From assembly GCA_026192395.1 (NCBI GenBank), contig WACF01000001.1, positions 124,001 to 188,000 on the forward strand: 64,000 bases of DNA, read 5' to 3'. The stretch comes from Proteobacteria bacterium 005FR1 (GTDB lineage Bacteria > Pseudomonadota > Gammaproteobacteria > Pseudomonadales > Cellvibrionaceae). Below the pieces are notes generated by a model, which worked only from the letters and a program-made list of their open reading frames with translations, had not been told where the DNA came from and ran no database searches. How positions within the stretch are numbered: position 1 is the stretch's first letter; each line of letters starts with the position of its first letter. Below are positions 1 to 9,582 of this stretch, piece after piece. Position numbers and translations under genes: made by a program.

Positions 1-1226
1 GTCGGGTCGCGGCGCGTCTGCCGGAAATTCAAGCGCTGCAAGCGCCCCAGCGGCGCTGCAGGATCGTGACCATCGCGGGTACCAATGGCAAGGGTTCCTG
101 CGTGGCCACCCTCGAAGCCCTTTGCCTCGCCGCGAATCAATCTGTAGGCGCCTACACCTCACCCCATCTGCTTCGCTACAACGAACGCATCCGCATCGAC
201 GGCGAACCTGTCGGCGATGAGCAGATCATTGCCGCCTTCCAACAGATCGATCAAGCGCGGGAGGATATTTCCCTCACCTATTTTGAATTCGGAACGCTGG
301 CCGCCCTGCTGTTGTTTACGCAGGCGGGGGTCGACAATCTGATTCTGGAAGTGGGTCTCGGTGGGCGACTGGATGCCGTTAACCTGATCGACCCCGACGT
401 CGCCGTGGTTACCAGCATCGATCTCGATCACCAGGAGTGGCTCGGGGATAACCGGGAATCCATCGGTCGGGAAAAAGCCGGTGTGTTCCGCAGCGGGCGA
501 CCGGCCATCTGTGTGGATCTGGAACCGCCTGCCTCGGTTGCGAATATCGCCAACGAGCAGCATGCCGAACTGCTGCTGGCAGGCCGCGAGATCAACTGGT
601 TCCATGCCGCGGGCGGCTGGACCTGGCATGGCCTGAACAGCGCACGCCAGCCGACTAGCTTCACTGATCTACCCCTGCCGCATTTGCCATTGCCGAGCGT
701 AGTGGCGGCGGTGCAGGCTTTTCTCCTGCTGGGCAACAAGCTGACCACCAGCAAACTCACCCGGGTGTTGCGCAACATCCAGCTGCCGGGCCGCTGTCAG
801 CGGGTCTACTATCACGGTCGCAACCTTATTCTCGATGTGGCCCACAATCCGGCGGCGGCCGACTACCTCGCTGAACGACTGGCCAGCTTCTCGAGCCGAC
901 GTACTATCGCCGTGTTTGCCGTAATGGCGGACAAGGACTACGGTTCAATGATCAGCGCTCTTTCGCGGGTCGTGGACGATTGGTTCGTCTGCGGTTTACC
1001 CGGAATACCCCGGGCCGCCGGCTCGGAAGAACTGCTGGCTGCAGTCGCTGCACTTGGCCAGCGCGGAGAACGCTGGGATACTGTGGAGCAGGCTTTGGCA
1101 GCAGCGGTCGACAGCACGCAGGAAGGAGACCAGATTCTGGTGGCGGGTTCCTTCTACACGGTTGCCGCAGTGCTGGCGCTGCTCGAGAGTGAGAACCGGG
1201 ACACACGAGGACAAGCAGATGGATGA
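1..1226 (+). CDS. folC: FolC, bifunctional dihydrofolate/folylpolyglutamate synthase, 5'-truncated
   Basis: FolC adds glutamate to dihydropteroate and to folates in the cytoplasm. The reading frame is open from base 3 to the stop at 1224-1226. The P-loop AGTNGKGS lies right at the left edge, so only a short N-terminal part (roughly 45-50 residues in the family) is missing. A GTG at 66 falls inside the P-loop strand and is not a real start. Further Mur-ligase-type motifs are present: ExGLGGRxDAxN, the TSIDLDHQ segment with a conserved His, and DVAHNPAA in the C-terminal domain. Its last 8 bases overlap the next gene, the conserved folC-dedD arrangement, so the two are very probably co-transcribed and translationally coupled. 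The family call is close to certain. Confidence 0.97.
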   Translation, partial: RVAARLPEIQALQAPQRRCRIVTIAGTNGKGSCVATLEALCLAANQSVGAYTSPHLLRYNERIRIDGEPVGDEQIIAAFQQIDQAREDISLTYFEFGTLAALLLFTQAGVDNLILEVGLGGRLDAVNLIDPDVAVVTSIDLDHQEWLGDNRESIGREKAGVFRSGRPAICVDLEPPASVANIANEQHAELLLAGREINWFHAAGGWTWHGLNSARQPTSFTDLPLPHLPLPSVVAAVQAFLLLGNKLTTSKLTRVLRNIQLPGRCQRVYYHGRNLILDVAHNPAAADYLAERLASFSSRRTIAVFAVMADKDYGSMISALSRVVDDWFVCGLPGIPRAAGSEELLAAVAALGQRGERWDTVEQALAAAVDSTQEGDQILVAGSFYTVAAVLALLESENRDTRGQADG

Positions 1227-1824
1227 CGGGCTCAAACAACGTCTGGTGGGCGCCATCGTGCTGGTGGCCATTGCAGTGATCTTCCTGCCGACGCTGCTCG
1301 ACCGCGAGGCCCGCCGCACCGTGGACCTCACCAGCCAAATTCCCCCTGAACCGACGATAGTCGCCCAGGTCGTGGAGGTTGCCGAGCCAGTCCCGCCAGA
1401 GGACATACCCGCGGCGAAAGCATTGGCGGAGAACTATCCCCACGAAGCGGTGGAGCCGCAGCCGGCGACAGACGACCTGGCGAGCGAAGGCCCGGCCGTC
1501 GAGCCATCGGCTTCCGCGGTACGCCCCGACGCCCCGCCGTTATCAGACAGCATCGAAGCACCCACTCTGAATGCCGAAGGCGTGCCGGACGGCTGGTCCC
1601 TGCAGGTGGCCAGTTTCCAGTCTGCGGATCGGGCGGAGGCCATGCGAGAGAAGCTGTTGGCGGAAGGTTTCAAGGGCTATATCCGTTCGGCCAAGACTTC
1701 CCAGGGCACCGTTCACCGGGTTTTCGTCGGGCCGAAGATCAACCGGGCCGCAGCGGAAGCGGAAAAGCGCAGCATCGACCAGCGTTTCAAAACGGATGCG
1801 CTGGTGGTGGAATTCAAGCCCTGA
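1219..1824 (+). CDS. dedD: DedD-like SPOR-domain cell division protein
   Basis: This is a 201-residue bitopic inner-membrane protein. It has a short cytoplasmic start, one membrane segment (about residues 9-27, ending FLPTLLD), a Pro/Glu/Ala-rich periplasmic linker, and a C-terminal SPOR domain from about residue 125. The SPOR signature is SLQVASF followed by a repeat ending VFVGP. SPOR domains bind denuded peptidoglycan at the septum, and DedD supports constriction. I chose the ATG at 1219 because it follows a GAGGA site, overlaps folC by 8 bases and gives the normal family length; the frame itself stays open further upstream. Downstream cvpA is 224 bp away, so cvpA may have its own promoter. 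Confidence is high from domain architecture and synteny. Confidence 0.93.
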   Translation: MDDGLKQRLVGAIVLVAIAVIFLPTLLDREARRTVDLTSQIPPEPTIVAQVVEVAEPVPPEDIPAAKALAENYPHEAVEPQPATDDLASEGPAVEPSASAVRPDAPPLSDSIEAPTLNAEGVPDGWSLQVASFQSADRAEAMREKLLAEGFKGYIRSAKTSQGTVHRVFVGPKINRAAAEAEKRSIDQRFKTDALVVEFKP

Positions 1825-2048
1825 ATCCGTGCCTGAAAGGCCCGTTTCGGCCGGTGCTTTCGATTGATTCGCCCGGTCATTCCCATTAGCATACGCGCTC
1901 ATTATCGTGGGCAGACGATCTCGGGTTTGAACTTCCTCACTCAATCCAGATTTTCCGGTTTCTCCTCCCGGATTTCGCGCGTTGGCTTAGGTCAGGTGAC
2001 GCCTGCCGCGCGTCGGGCGGCTGCGAGTCCGTCCTCGGTGATTCCGCT

Positions 2049-2546
2049 ATGAACTGGGCAGATCTCTCCATTCTTGCCGTACTCCTCGTTTCCAGTCTCA
2101 TCAGTATCAAGCGGGGCTTTGTCAAGGAGGCGCTGTCGCTGGCCGGCTGGGTGGCCGCTTTCGTCATCGCCATGCTATTCAGCGCTTCGCTCGCCACACT
2201 CTTCGCCAACTCCATCGAATCGCCCTCCGTGCGCGAAATGGTGGCGTTCGGGCTACTGTTTGCATGTACATTAATTGTTGCCGCCATGGCGAACTACTTG
2301 ATAGCAGAAGTGGTCCGAATGACCGGTTTGTCGGGCACCGATCGACTGTTCGGAATGGTATTCGGTCTGGTGCGCGGCGTGATCGTAGTGATGGCCGTTT
2401 TGCTTCTGGTCCCGCCCCTGATCCCCATAGATCAGGAAGTCTGGTGGGGCGAATCGAATCTCATCCCCCATTTTCTCTCGATGGAAAGCTGGTCTCGCCA
2501 GGTGGCGACTGCGACCATCGATTTTGTAATGGCCCTGTTCCGCTGA
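2049..2546 (+). CDS. cvpA: CvpA family inner-membrane protein
   Basis: CvpA proteins are small four-helix inner-membrane proteins needed for colicin V production and, in several species, envelope or bile-salt tolerance; the exact activity is unknown. The 165-residue product has the family start (MNWADLSILAVLLVSS), the RGFVKEALSLAGW motif after the first helix, and hydrophobic segments near residues 5-20, 30-50, 65-85 and 100-120. The region 3' of the helices is short and acidic. It sits between dedD and purF as in Escherichia coli, 72 bp before purF, so purF is likely transcribed with it. No strong Shine-Dalgarno precedes the ATG, but the N-terminus aligns with the family without any extension. 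Confidence 0.94.
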   Translation: MNWADLSILAVLLVSSLISIKRGFVKEALSLAGWVAAFVIAMLFSASLATLFANSIESPSVREMVAFGLLFACTLIVAAMANYLIAEVVRMTGLSGTDRLFGMVFGLVRGVIVVMAVLLLVPPLIPIDQEVWWGESNLIPHFLSMESWSRQVATATIDFVMALFR

Positions 2547-2618
2547 CAAAGGACGTGGAAAAGGATTTCGGCAGGGTAATCAAGAACTTCAGGTAAGTAG
2601 CTCTCAGGTGGTCTGACT

Positions 2619-4154
2619 ATGTGTGGCATTGTAGGTATTGTGGGCAAGACGGACGTGAACGTGCAGTTGTACGATGCACTGACCGTATTGCAGCACCGGG
2701 GTCAGGATGCGGCGGGCATCGTGACCTGCGACGGCGGCAAGCTTGCCCAGCAGAAGGCCAATGGCCTGGTGCGGGACGTTTTCCGCACCCGACACATGCA
2801 GCGCCTGCGAGGCAACATCGGTGTCGGCCACTGTCGATATCCCACGGCCGGCGGTTCCAGCCCTGCACTGGCTCAGCCTTTTTACGTGAATTCCCCTTAC
2901 GGCATCGCCCTGGCCCACAACGGCAACATGACCAACTCCGATGAGGTGCGCGAGCACCTTTACAAGGCGGACCTTCGTCATGTGAATACCGATTCGGATT
3001 CTGAGGTCATCCTCAACGTTTTTGCCCATGAGCTGCAAGAGCTCGGCAAGCTGGTCCCCACGGAAGAAGACATCTTTGCGGCGGTCAGCGCGGTGCACAA
3101 GCGCATTCGCGGCGGTTACACCGCTGTAGCGCTGATTGCCAACTACGGTATCGTCGCCTTTCGCGATCCCTGGGGCATTCGCCCGCTGGTCTTCGGCAAG
3201 CGCTCCACCGAGCAGGGCGACGAATACATGGTGGCCTCGGAAAGCGTCGCACTGGATATTCTCGGCTTCACCCTGGTGCGTGACGTCGCGCCGGGCGAAG
3301 CGATTTACATCACCCGGGACGGCAAGCTGCATAGCCGCCAGTGCGCGGAGAATCCCCAGCTGCGCCCCTGTATCTTCGAGCACGTCTACTTTGCCCGTCC
3401 GGATTCCATCATGGACGGCGTTTCCGTTTACAAGGCGCGCTTGCGGCAGGGTGAAAAGCTCGCCGAGAAAATTCTTCGGGAAATGCCCGATCACGATATC
3501 GATGTGGTGATTCCAATTCCCGACAGCAGCCGGGTGGCGGGGCAGGCGCTGGCTCAGCAGCTCGGCGTGAAGTTCCGCGAAGGTCTGGTGAAAAACCGCT
3601 ACATCGGCCGGACCTTCATCATGCCCGGCCAGCAACAGCGCCGGAAATCGGTGCGGCAGAAGCTGAATGCCATCGAGCTGGAATTTCGCGGCAAGAATGT
3701 GCTGCTGGTGGATGACTCCATTGTGCGCGGCACGACTTGTCAGCAGATCATTCAGATGGCTCGCGACGCAGGCGCACGCAAGGTGTACTTCGCCTCCGCG
3801 GCGCCACCGGTGAAGTTTCCGAACGTCTACGGCATTGACATGCCCACCGCGCGGGAGCTGATTGCTCACGATCGCAGTGTCGATGAAATCTGCAAGGAGA
3901 TCGGCGCGGACTGGTTGATCTATCAGGATCTGGAAGACCTGATTGCCGCTTCCGGCGAAGGTAACCGCAAGATCGAACAGTTTGAATGCTCGGTATTCAC
4001 CGGTGAATACCCGACCGGGGATGTCACCGACGAATATCTGGAAAAGCTCGCCGCGGAACGCAGCGACAAGGTCAAGGCGCAGCGGCAGTTCGACGAAGAC
4101 AGCAGCGGGGTGATGGGCCTGCACAACGGCGACGACTCCGACGGCAGCATCTGA
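2619..4154 (+). CDS. purF: Amidophosphoribosyltransferase
   Basis: PurF catalyses the first committed step of purine synthesis: it moves glutamine amide nitrogen to PRPP to make 5-phosphoribosylamine. The 511-residue protein starts Met-Cys-Gly-Ile, so Cys2 becomes the N-terminal nucleophile of the class II glutaminase domain after Met removal. The glutaminase part contains [11 protein letters not shown] and the NGN loop (HNGNMTN). The C-terminal phosphoribosyltransferase domain has the PRPP loop [13 protein letters not shown] at about residues 362-374 and GIDMP near 405. Length and motifs are normal for the proteobacterial type. An AGGTGG ribosome site lies about 8 bases upstream of the ATG. 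It is the last gene of the folC-dedD-cvpA-purF block; 211 bp separate it from the next operon. Confidence 0.98.
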   Translation: MCGIVGIVGKTDVNVQLYDALTVLQHRGQDAAGIVTCDGGKLAQQKANGLVRDVFRTRHMQRLRGNIGVGHCRYPTAGGSSPALAQPFYVNSPYGIALAHNGNMTNSDEVREHLYKADLRHVNTDSDSEVILNVFAHELQELGKLVPTEEDIFAAVSAVHKRIRGGYTAVALIANYGIVAFRDPWGIRPLVFGKRSTEQGDEYMVASESVALDILGFTLVRDVAPGEAIYITRDGKLHSRQCAENPQLRPCIFEHVYFARPDSIMDGVSVYKARLRQGEKLAEKILREMPDHDIDVVIPIPDSSRVAGQALAQQLGVKFREGLVKNRYIGRTFIMPGQQQRRKSVRQKLNAIELEFRGKNVLLVDDSIVRGTTCQQIIQMARDAGARKVYFASAAPPVKFPNVYGIDMPTARELIAHDRSVDEICKEIGADWLIYQDLEDLIAASGEGNRKIEQFECSVFTGEYPTGDVTDEYLEKLAAERSDKVKAQRQFDEDSSGVMGLHNGDDSDGSI

Positions 4155-4365
4155 TCTTCAAGGCGAGGGATGAACCGTAGCGCTTCGGCGACGGGGCCGC
4201 TATCATGTGGGTTCGTGCTGATTTTCGTGCCGTTGCCCGGACTCCGGACGGGCAAAGCACGAAAGCAGGCGTGTAGTGCGCCCCTGAGCTGAAAGTTGTG
4301 GCTGTGCGCCTTTGCTGCGGAAGTTTGAAAGCGGCCCACTAGCGGAATGGATTTGAGTAGTACCG

Positions 4366-5289
4366 ATGCAGAACCTCGCGGACCGAATCGTCGGCCAGAT
4401 TGGCACCGTCCTCCTGGGCAAGGAGCAGGCCGTCAAACTGGCACTGGCCTGCCTGCTGTCGCGGGGCCACCTGCTGATCGAAGACTTGCCCGGCATGGGC
4501 AAAACCACCCTGGCTCAGGCTCTGGCCAATGTACTGGGGCTGTCCTATCGCCGCGTACAGTTCACCAGCGACATGTTGCCCGCCGACATTCTTGGGTTTT
4601 CGGTTTTTGACCGTGAATCCAACGGCTTCAACTTCCATCCCGGCCCGGTGTTCACCCAGGTCCTGCTGGCTGACGAAATCAACCGGACGACGCCGAAGAC
4701 TCAAAGCGCACTGCTCGAGGCCATGGAGGAGCGCCAGGTGACATTGGAAGGCGAGACCCGGCCGCTGCCCGAGCCCTTCTTTGTGATCGCCACCCAGAAC
4801 CCCACCACCCAGTCCGGCACCTTTCCGCTCCCCGAATCACAGCTCGATCGTTTTCTGATGCGCATTGAACTGGGTTATCCGGACAGCCGGGCCGAGCGCG
4901 CGCTGCTGATGGGCATAAATCCGCGCGAGCGGCTCGATGACATCCAGCCGCTGGTCAGCTACGACGAATTCGTGGTCCTGCAGAAGCAGGTCGACACCAT
5001 CAAGGCATCCGACAGCCTGCTCGATTATCTGCAAAGACTGATCAATTACACGCGAACCGCACAGGAATTCAGCTGTGGCCTGTCGCCCCGAGGCTCTCTG
5101 GCATTGCTGCGCAGCGCCCGGGCATGGGCGCTGATCGAAGGCAGGCAGTACGTGATTCCCGAGGACGTGCAGGCGGTCGCGCCGGCGGTGATAGGTCATC
5201 GGGTCCGCGACGCGGGCGATTTTGGCGATCCGGGCGGCGTCGCGCTGGTCGAAAGGCTCATCAACAACGTGGATGTAATGGGAGCCTGA
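4366..5289 (+). CDS. MoxR-family AAA+ ATPase
   Basis: This is a 307-residue MoxR AAA+ ATPase, a chaperone-type ATPase thought to assist maturation of partner proteins, usually encoded with DUF58 and transglutaminase or VWA proteins. The Walker A motif GMGKTT lies at residues 43-48, Walker B is LLADEINR, sensor 1 is ATQNP, and the MoxR-specific TSDMLPADILG and LPESQLDRFLMR segments are present. The C-terminal lid contains GLSPRGSLALLRSARAWA and PEDVQAVAPAVIGHR. It is the first gene of a three-gene set: the DUF58 gene begins 24 bp later and the transglutaminase overlaps that gene. The family is unambiguous; the client is not known. Confidence 0.95.
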   Translation: MQNLADRIVGQIGTVLLGKEQAVKLALACLLSRGHLLIEDLPGMGKTTLAQALANVLGLSYRRVQFTSDMLPADILGFSVFDRESNGFNFHPGPVFTQVLLADEINRTTPKTQSALLEAMEERQVTLEGETRPLPEPFFVIATQNPTTQSGTFPLPESQLDRFLMRIELGYPDSRAERALLMGINPRERLDDIQPLVSYDEFVVLQKQVDTIKASDSLLDYLQRLINYTRTAQEFSCGLSPRGSLALLRSARAWALIEGRQYVIPEDVQAVAPAVIGHRVRDAGDFGDPGGVALVERLINNVDVMGA

Positions 5290-5312
5290 TATCGCGGGGG
5301 CGAATTGATCCG

Positions 5313-6332
5313 ATGATCTTCCAGTCAGCCGCCAATGATCTTCGCGCCCGGCTGCATCGCTGGGCCGATGCGCGCCGTCCTCCGGCTGCCAGCCAGCAGC
5401 TCAATCATCATTCACTGTTCATCTTCCCGTCCGGTGCCGGCCTGGTTTTCCTGGTTCTGATCACCATGCTGTGGCTGGTGGGAACCAACTACGAAAACAA
5501 TCTCGTTCTCGCACTGGCTTTTCTGCTCATTGCGCTCTTTATCGTCACCATTCTGCATACCTTCACCAACCTTGCCGGACTGAAGCTGCAACTGCTCGGC
5601 GCGCGGCCGGCATTCAGCGGCGAGTCGGCCGAGGTTCGCCTGCTGGTATCGCGTTCGGGCAAGCGGGGCCGGGACAACATCCTGCTGGGCTGGGGTGAGA
5701 GTGAGGAACAGGTTCTCAGTCTGATTGATGAGTCCGAAAAAATCGTCAGCGTCTATGTTCCCACGCGCGGACGTGGCTGGTTTGACCCGGGCCGGCTGCG
5801 CATCGAGAGCCGCTTCCCCTTGGGCATTCTTCGCTGTTGGGCGCGTCTGGACATGGATTGCCGCATTCTGGTTTACCCGCGGCCGATCGCGGCGGGTCCA
5901 CTGCCGGTGGCACAGGCAATTCGCGAAGACGGCGATCTGTCTACGGCCCGGGGGGCTGATGAATTCGCCGGCTATCGCAGCTACCAGCCAGGCGATACTC
6001 TGCGTAATGTGGCCTGGAAGCAGTATGCCCGCGGCATGGGGCTGTACAGCCGGGACTATTCGGCTTTCGTGGATACCCGTTTGTGGCTCGATTGGGATTA
6101 TCTGGCCGGACTGGACCGGGAGGCCCGATTGTCGCGGCTCTGCTGGTGGGTTCAACAGGCAAGCAAGACCGAAGCAGAGTACGGTTTGCGTCTGCCGGGG
6201 CAAGGCCTCGATCCAGGCAGAGGGGGCGCTCATCAGGAGCAGGCCCTGCGGATGCTGGCCCTGTTCGAGCTAGAGGCGGCAGACAGCAGCGCCCGAAGTG
6301 GCAAGCGCAAGAGCACGGGGGCGACAACGTGA
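5313..6332 (+). CDS. DUF58 domain protein
   Basis: This is a 339-residue DUF58 protein from the ATG at 5313; the frame stays open upstream inside the MoxR gene, but that part is a reading-frame extension. Two adjacent membrane segments occupy about residues 33-55 and 60-78, with the rest cytoplasmic. The DUF58 hallmark (GADEFAGYRSYQPGD followed by NVAWKQYAR) is present at about residues 212-237. DUF58 proteins occur almost always beside MoxR ATPases; the biochemical role is undefined and a scaffold or substrate-adaptor role is often proposed. Its stop codon overlaps the GTG start of the next gene (GTGA at 6329-6332), so translation is probably coupled. Confidence 0.93.
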   Translation: MIFQSAANDLRARLHRWADARRPPAASQQLNHHSLFIFPSGAGLVFLVLITMLWLVGTNYENNLVLALAFLLIALFIVTILHTFTNLAGLKLQLLGARPAFSGESAEVRLLVSRSGKRGRDNILLGWGESEEQVLSLIDESEKIVSVYVPTRGRGWFDPGRLRIESRFPLGILRCWARLDMDCRILVYPRPIAAGPLPVAQAIREDGDLSTARGADEFAGYRSYQPGDTLRNVAWKQYARGMGLYSRDYSAFVDTRLWLDWDYLAGLDREARLSRLCWWVQQASKTEAEYGLRLPGQGLDPGRGGAHQEQALRMLALFELEAADSSARSGKRKSTGATT

Positions 6333-8341
6333 TTCCGGTCTTTCAGATCCCCCGCAACAGTCTGGTCTGGCTGCTGGTCGCGCAGACCCTGTTGATCCTG
6401 CCCCATCTACCGCGCCTTCCCGTGTGGATCCTCTTTGCCTGGTTCATCACTGTTGTGTGGCGGGTGCAGATCTTCCGGGGACTCTGGCCATTTCCTCGCC
6501 CCTGGGTGAAGGTGATGATCGTGCTCCTCTGCGTGATGGGCCTGCTTTCGGAATACGGCAGGTTCTTCGGTATCGAGCCGATGGTGGGACTGTTGATCAC
6601 CGCCTTCCTGCTAAAGCTGCTGGAAATGCGGCAAAAGCGGGACGTACTGATCGTGGCCTTTCTCGGCTTCTTTGTGGCGGCGACGCAATTCCTGTTTTCT
6701 CAAACCCTGCTGACCACGCTCTACATTCTGTTGACGGTCACTGCTCTGACGACTGCCTTGTTGGGCGTGCACCAGAGCGAAGGTCACCGCTATCCCTGGC
6801 GCAGTTTCAAACTGGCGGGCACGCTGATTGCGCAGAGCCTTCCGCTGATGTTGGCCTTGTTCATTATCATGCCGCGCCTGGGTTCCTTGTGGGCGGTGCC
6901 TCAACCCGAGCAACGTGCTGCCACCGGAGTCAGCGACAGCATGGCCCCCGGCGACTTCAGTCGGCTGGTTCAGGACAAGGCCACCGCTTTTCGCGTCACT
7001 TTTGATGGCGATATTCCGCCGCCGCCTTTCCTGTACTGGCGCGGGTTGGTGTTGTCGGATTTCGATGGCCGCCGCTGGCAGCAGGCGCGCTTTGGCCGGT
7101 TCCGTGGCGATTCGGTGAACTGGAACAACGAGCCGTTGGAGCAATGGCGCAGTACGGTGGAAACCACTGGTGAGCCGCTTAGTTATCAGGTGATTCTCGA
7201 GCCCACACAGCAGCACTGGCTGTATGCCTTGCCACTGGCCAGTTCCAGTGACGAGCGCGTCGGTTTCACCCGTGACTATCGCCTGGTGAGCCGGCTGCCA
7301 GTGAACAGTCGATATCAATATCAGGTGGACTCGCATCTAAACTATCGTCTACAAGCGCAGGCGCTGTCCGGCAGCGATTTGGGCCGCGAGCTTTATCTGC
7401 CCGATGGGTTCAACCCGCGCTCTGTGCAGCAGGCGCGGCAGTGGTTTGCCCAGGCCGGCAGTCCGCGCGCCTATATCGACAGGGTCCTTGCTTACTTCAC
7501 CCGTGATTTCACCTACACCCTGGAACCGCCACTTCTGGGCCAGCATTCCGTGGACGATTTTCTTTGGCAGACCAAGCGGGGTTTTTGCGAGCACTTTGCC
7601 AGCGCTTTCGTGGTGATGATGCGGGCAGCGGGAATTCCCGCCAGAGTGGTGGTTGGTTATCAGGGCGGTGCGCTGAATCCGCTGAAGAATTTCCTCGTGG
7701 TTCGGCAGGCGGACGCCCATGCCTGGAGCGAAGTCTGGCTGGAAGGGGAGGGTTGGTTGCGGGTCGATCCGACTGCAGCGGTTGCTCCGGGCCGGATCGA
7801 ATCGGGTCTGGACAGTGCGCTCAGCCCTGCGGAAGCGGAGCTGCTCGACGATCCTTTCTCGCTGGAGAGCTACCGGAGCTTTGCGTTGCTCGATGGCATA
7901 CGCTTGCGCCTCGAGGTGCTGGAATACGACTGGCACCAGTGGGTGATGAACTACGATCAGCAAAAGCAGAGCGGGTTGTTAAACAGTTTGCTGGGCGCGG
8001 TAACCCCAGGCCGGGTGGCTGCCGCCTTGCTGATCAGCGGCTTTGTAGTGTTGGCGGCAGTAGGTGCAATGCTGGCTCTCAGTGGCCGCAGAGCGCCACT
8101 GGACCCGGGCGACAAGCTCTACCGCCGTTTTCTGCGCCGACTGAAGTCTCGTGGGTTCCAGCACCATCCGGGCGAAGGTCCCCGGACATTGGCCAAGCGA
8201 GTGAAATCAGAACGCCCGGAACTGAATGCCTGGGTATCGCAAGTGGTAAACAGTTATGAGCGTTACCGGTATGGAGAGGAGGGTGGTCAGTTGGAGCTAT
8301 TGCGGAGACTTGTTAGGGAGGCTCCGAGCAGGCGGATCTGA
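6329..8341 (+). CDS. tgpA: TgpA-type membrane transglutaminase-like protein (DUF3488 + transglutaminase + DUF4129)
   Basis: This 670-residue protein matches the TgpA/YebA family, described as a periplasmic transglutaminase-like protein essential in Pseudomonas aeruginosa. The N-terminal 170 residues form about six membrane helices (DUF3488). The periplasmic domain carries the papain-like triad: Cys420 in GFCEHFASAF, His in DAHAWSEVW and Asp in RVDPTAAV. A further membrane helix near residues 565-585 (VAAALLISGFVVLAAVGAML) precedes a C-terminal DUF4129-like tail. Translation probably begins at the GTG at 6329, which overlaps the DUF58 stop by four bases; an in-frame upstream extension exists but overlaps DUF58. 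Length and order match the known MoxR-DUF58-TgpA operon. Confidence 0.94.
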   Translation: MIPVFQIPRNSLVWLLVAQTLLILPHLPRLPVWILFAWFITVVWRVQIFRGLWPFPRPWVKVMIVLLCVMGLLSEYGRFFGIEPMVGLLITAFLLKLLEMRQKRDVLIVAFLGFFVAATQFLFSQTLLTTLYILLTVTALTTALLGVHQSEGHRYPWRSFKLAGTLIAQSLPLMLALFIIMPRLGSLWAVPQPEQRAATGVSDSMAPGDFSRLVQDKATAFRVTFDGDIPPPPFLYWRGLVLSDFDGRRWQQARFGRFRGDSVNWNNEPLEQWRSTVETTGEPLSYQVILEPTQQHWLYALPLASSSDERVGFTRDYRLVSRLPVNSRYQYQVDSHLNYRLQAQALSGSDLGRELYLPDGFNPRSVQQARQWFAQAGSPRAYIDRVLAYFTRDFTYTLEPPLLGQHSVDDFLWQTKRGFCEHFASAFVVMMRAAGIPARVVVGYQGGALNPLKNFLVVRQADAHAWSEVWLEGEGWLRVDPTAAVAPGRIESGLDSALSPAEAELLDDPFSLESYRSFALLDGIRLRLEVLEYDWHQWVMNYDQQKQSGLLNSLLGAVTPGRVAAALLISGFVVLAAVGAMLALSGRRAPLDPGDKLYRRFLRRLKSRGFQHHPGEGPRTLAKRVKSERPELNAWVSQVVNSYERYRYGEEGGQLELLRRLVREAPSRRI

Positions 8342-8428
8342 AAGTTACCGGTCAACATTTACCCGTCACCAGTCACCAGAAGGGTGATCGGATACAGATG
8401 CATCATTGGCGCGATGCAGTTTGTCGGC

Positions 8429-8516
8429 GGGGTGGAGCCTTTCGAAACCTTCGCGGGATGGACCCCGCGAAGGAGCTACAGGAATGTGTTGATGCGATGT
8501 CGAAATGCTCCACCCC
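8429..8516. repeat. Cruciform-forming interspersed repeat, copy 1
   Basis: An outer inverted repeat (GGGGTGGAGCCTTTCGA at 8429-8445 and its near complement at 8500-8516, 16 of 17 positions) encloses a perfect 10-bp inner hairpin (CCTTCGCGGG at 8448-8457 with CCCGCGAAGG at 8464-8473). Related elements lie at 19031-19120 and 19206-19307. It sits between convergent genes, so it may act as a bidirectional RNA hairpin or terminator. It has no T-tract. Confidence 0.85.
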
Positions 8517-8571
8517 TTCGGCAAACGGGTTGTGGCACATCTCCATCACAAAAGTGAACGCGACTGGCGAC

Positions 8572-9579
8572 TCAAGCCCCGTAATACTCCCGGTACCAAT
8601 CCACAAATCGCTGAATCCCGACGTCTACCGGCGTATTCGGCTTGAAGCCGAGATCTGTTTCCAGCGCTGACACATCGGCGCAGGTGGAGGGAACATCGCC
8701 CGGTTGCATCTCCATCATGTTCTTGATCGCTTCTTTGCCTACCGCTTTTTCGATGGCTTCGATGAAGTCCATTAGTTTCACCGGCTTGTTGTTGCCGATG
8801 TTGTAGACGCGATAGGGGGCGTAGCTGGTTGCCGGATCAGGATCGTTTCCGTTCCAATCGGGATCGGGAGCCGCCGGGGTATCCAGGACTCGCACAACAC
8901 CTTCGACGATGTCGTCGATGTAGGTGAAGTCGCGAATCATGTTGCCGTGGTTGTAGATGTCGATCGGCTTGCCTTCCAGGATGCCCTTGGTGAAAAGGAA
9001 CAGGGCCATGTCGGGGCGTCCCCAGGGACCGTAAACCGTAAAGAAGCGCAGACCTGTGGTGGGCAGCTTGTAAAGACTGGAATAAGCATGCGCCATCAGC
9101 TCATTGGCCTTTTTGGAGGCGGCATAGAGCGCAATCGGGTGATCCACATTGTGGTGCTCGGAGAAGGGTTGCGCCTGGTTGGCGCCGTATACCGAGCTCG
9201 AAGACGCATAGGCCAGGTGCTCGACGCCGTTGTGGCGGCAGCCTTCAAGGATGTTGCCGAAGCCGACGATATTGGCGTCGATATAAGCCTGAGGGTTTTC
9301 TATCGAGTAGCGCACGCCGGCCTGGGCGGCGAGATGGGCAACGCGCTCGAAGCGCTGCTCTCGAAACAAATCCGCGATTCCTTCGCGGTCGGCGACGTCC
9401 ATTTTGACGAAGCTGAAAGAAGGGTGCTCTTCCAGTTGCGCGAGGCGCGCCTGCTTGAGGCGCACGTCGTAGTAGTCATTGAGGCTGTCGATGCCAACCA
9501 CCTGATCGCCGCGCGCCAACAGCACCCGACTGAGGTGAAATCCGATGAAACCGGCGGCACCGGTGACCAATACTTTCAT
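8572..9579 (-). CDS. NAD-dependent epimerase, UDP-glucuronate 4-epimerase-like
   Basis: This is a 335-residue extended short-chain dehydrogenase that fits UDP-glucuronate/UDP-galacturonate 4-epimerases and the related TviC-type enzymes. The NAD-binding motif GAAGFIG lies at residues 7-13. The catalytic set is Ser in YASSSSVYG plus Tyr152 and Lys156 in the YAASK motif. The segments [16 protein letters not shown] and [10 protein letters not shown] are typical of the UDP-GlcA epimerase subgroup. It would supply an epimerised uronic-acid nucleotide sugar for the adjacent exopolysaccharide locus. It ends the minus-strand pair: the dehydrogenase gene lies only 3 bp upstream, so the two form an operon. 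The exact sugar (GlcA, or a HexNAcA as in Vi antigen synthesis) cannot be fixed from motifs alone. Confidence 0.9.
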   Translation of the reverse strand: MKVLVTGAAGFIGFHLSRVLLARGDQVVGIDSLNDYYDVRLKQARLAQLEEHPSFSFVKMDVADREGIADLFREQRFERVAHLAAQAGVRYSIENPQAYIDANIVGFGNILEGCRHNGVEHLAYASSSSVYGANQAQPFSEHHNVDHPIALYAASKKANELMAHAYSSLYKLPTTGLRFFTVYGPWGRPDMALFLFTKGILEGKPIDIYNHGNMIRDFTYIDDIVEGVVRVLDTPAAPDPDWNGNDPDPATSYAPYRVYNIGNNKPVKLMDFIEAIEKAVGKEAIKNMMEMQPGDVPSTCADVSALETDLGFKPNTPVDVGIQRFVDWYREYYGA

Positions 9580-9582
9580 TAT

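Noticed and set aside
2604-4124. A 506-codon open frame on the minus strand inside purF
   Set aside because: It lies antisense to a textbook purF in a GC-rich sequence; such frames arise from codon bias and it has no family motif.
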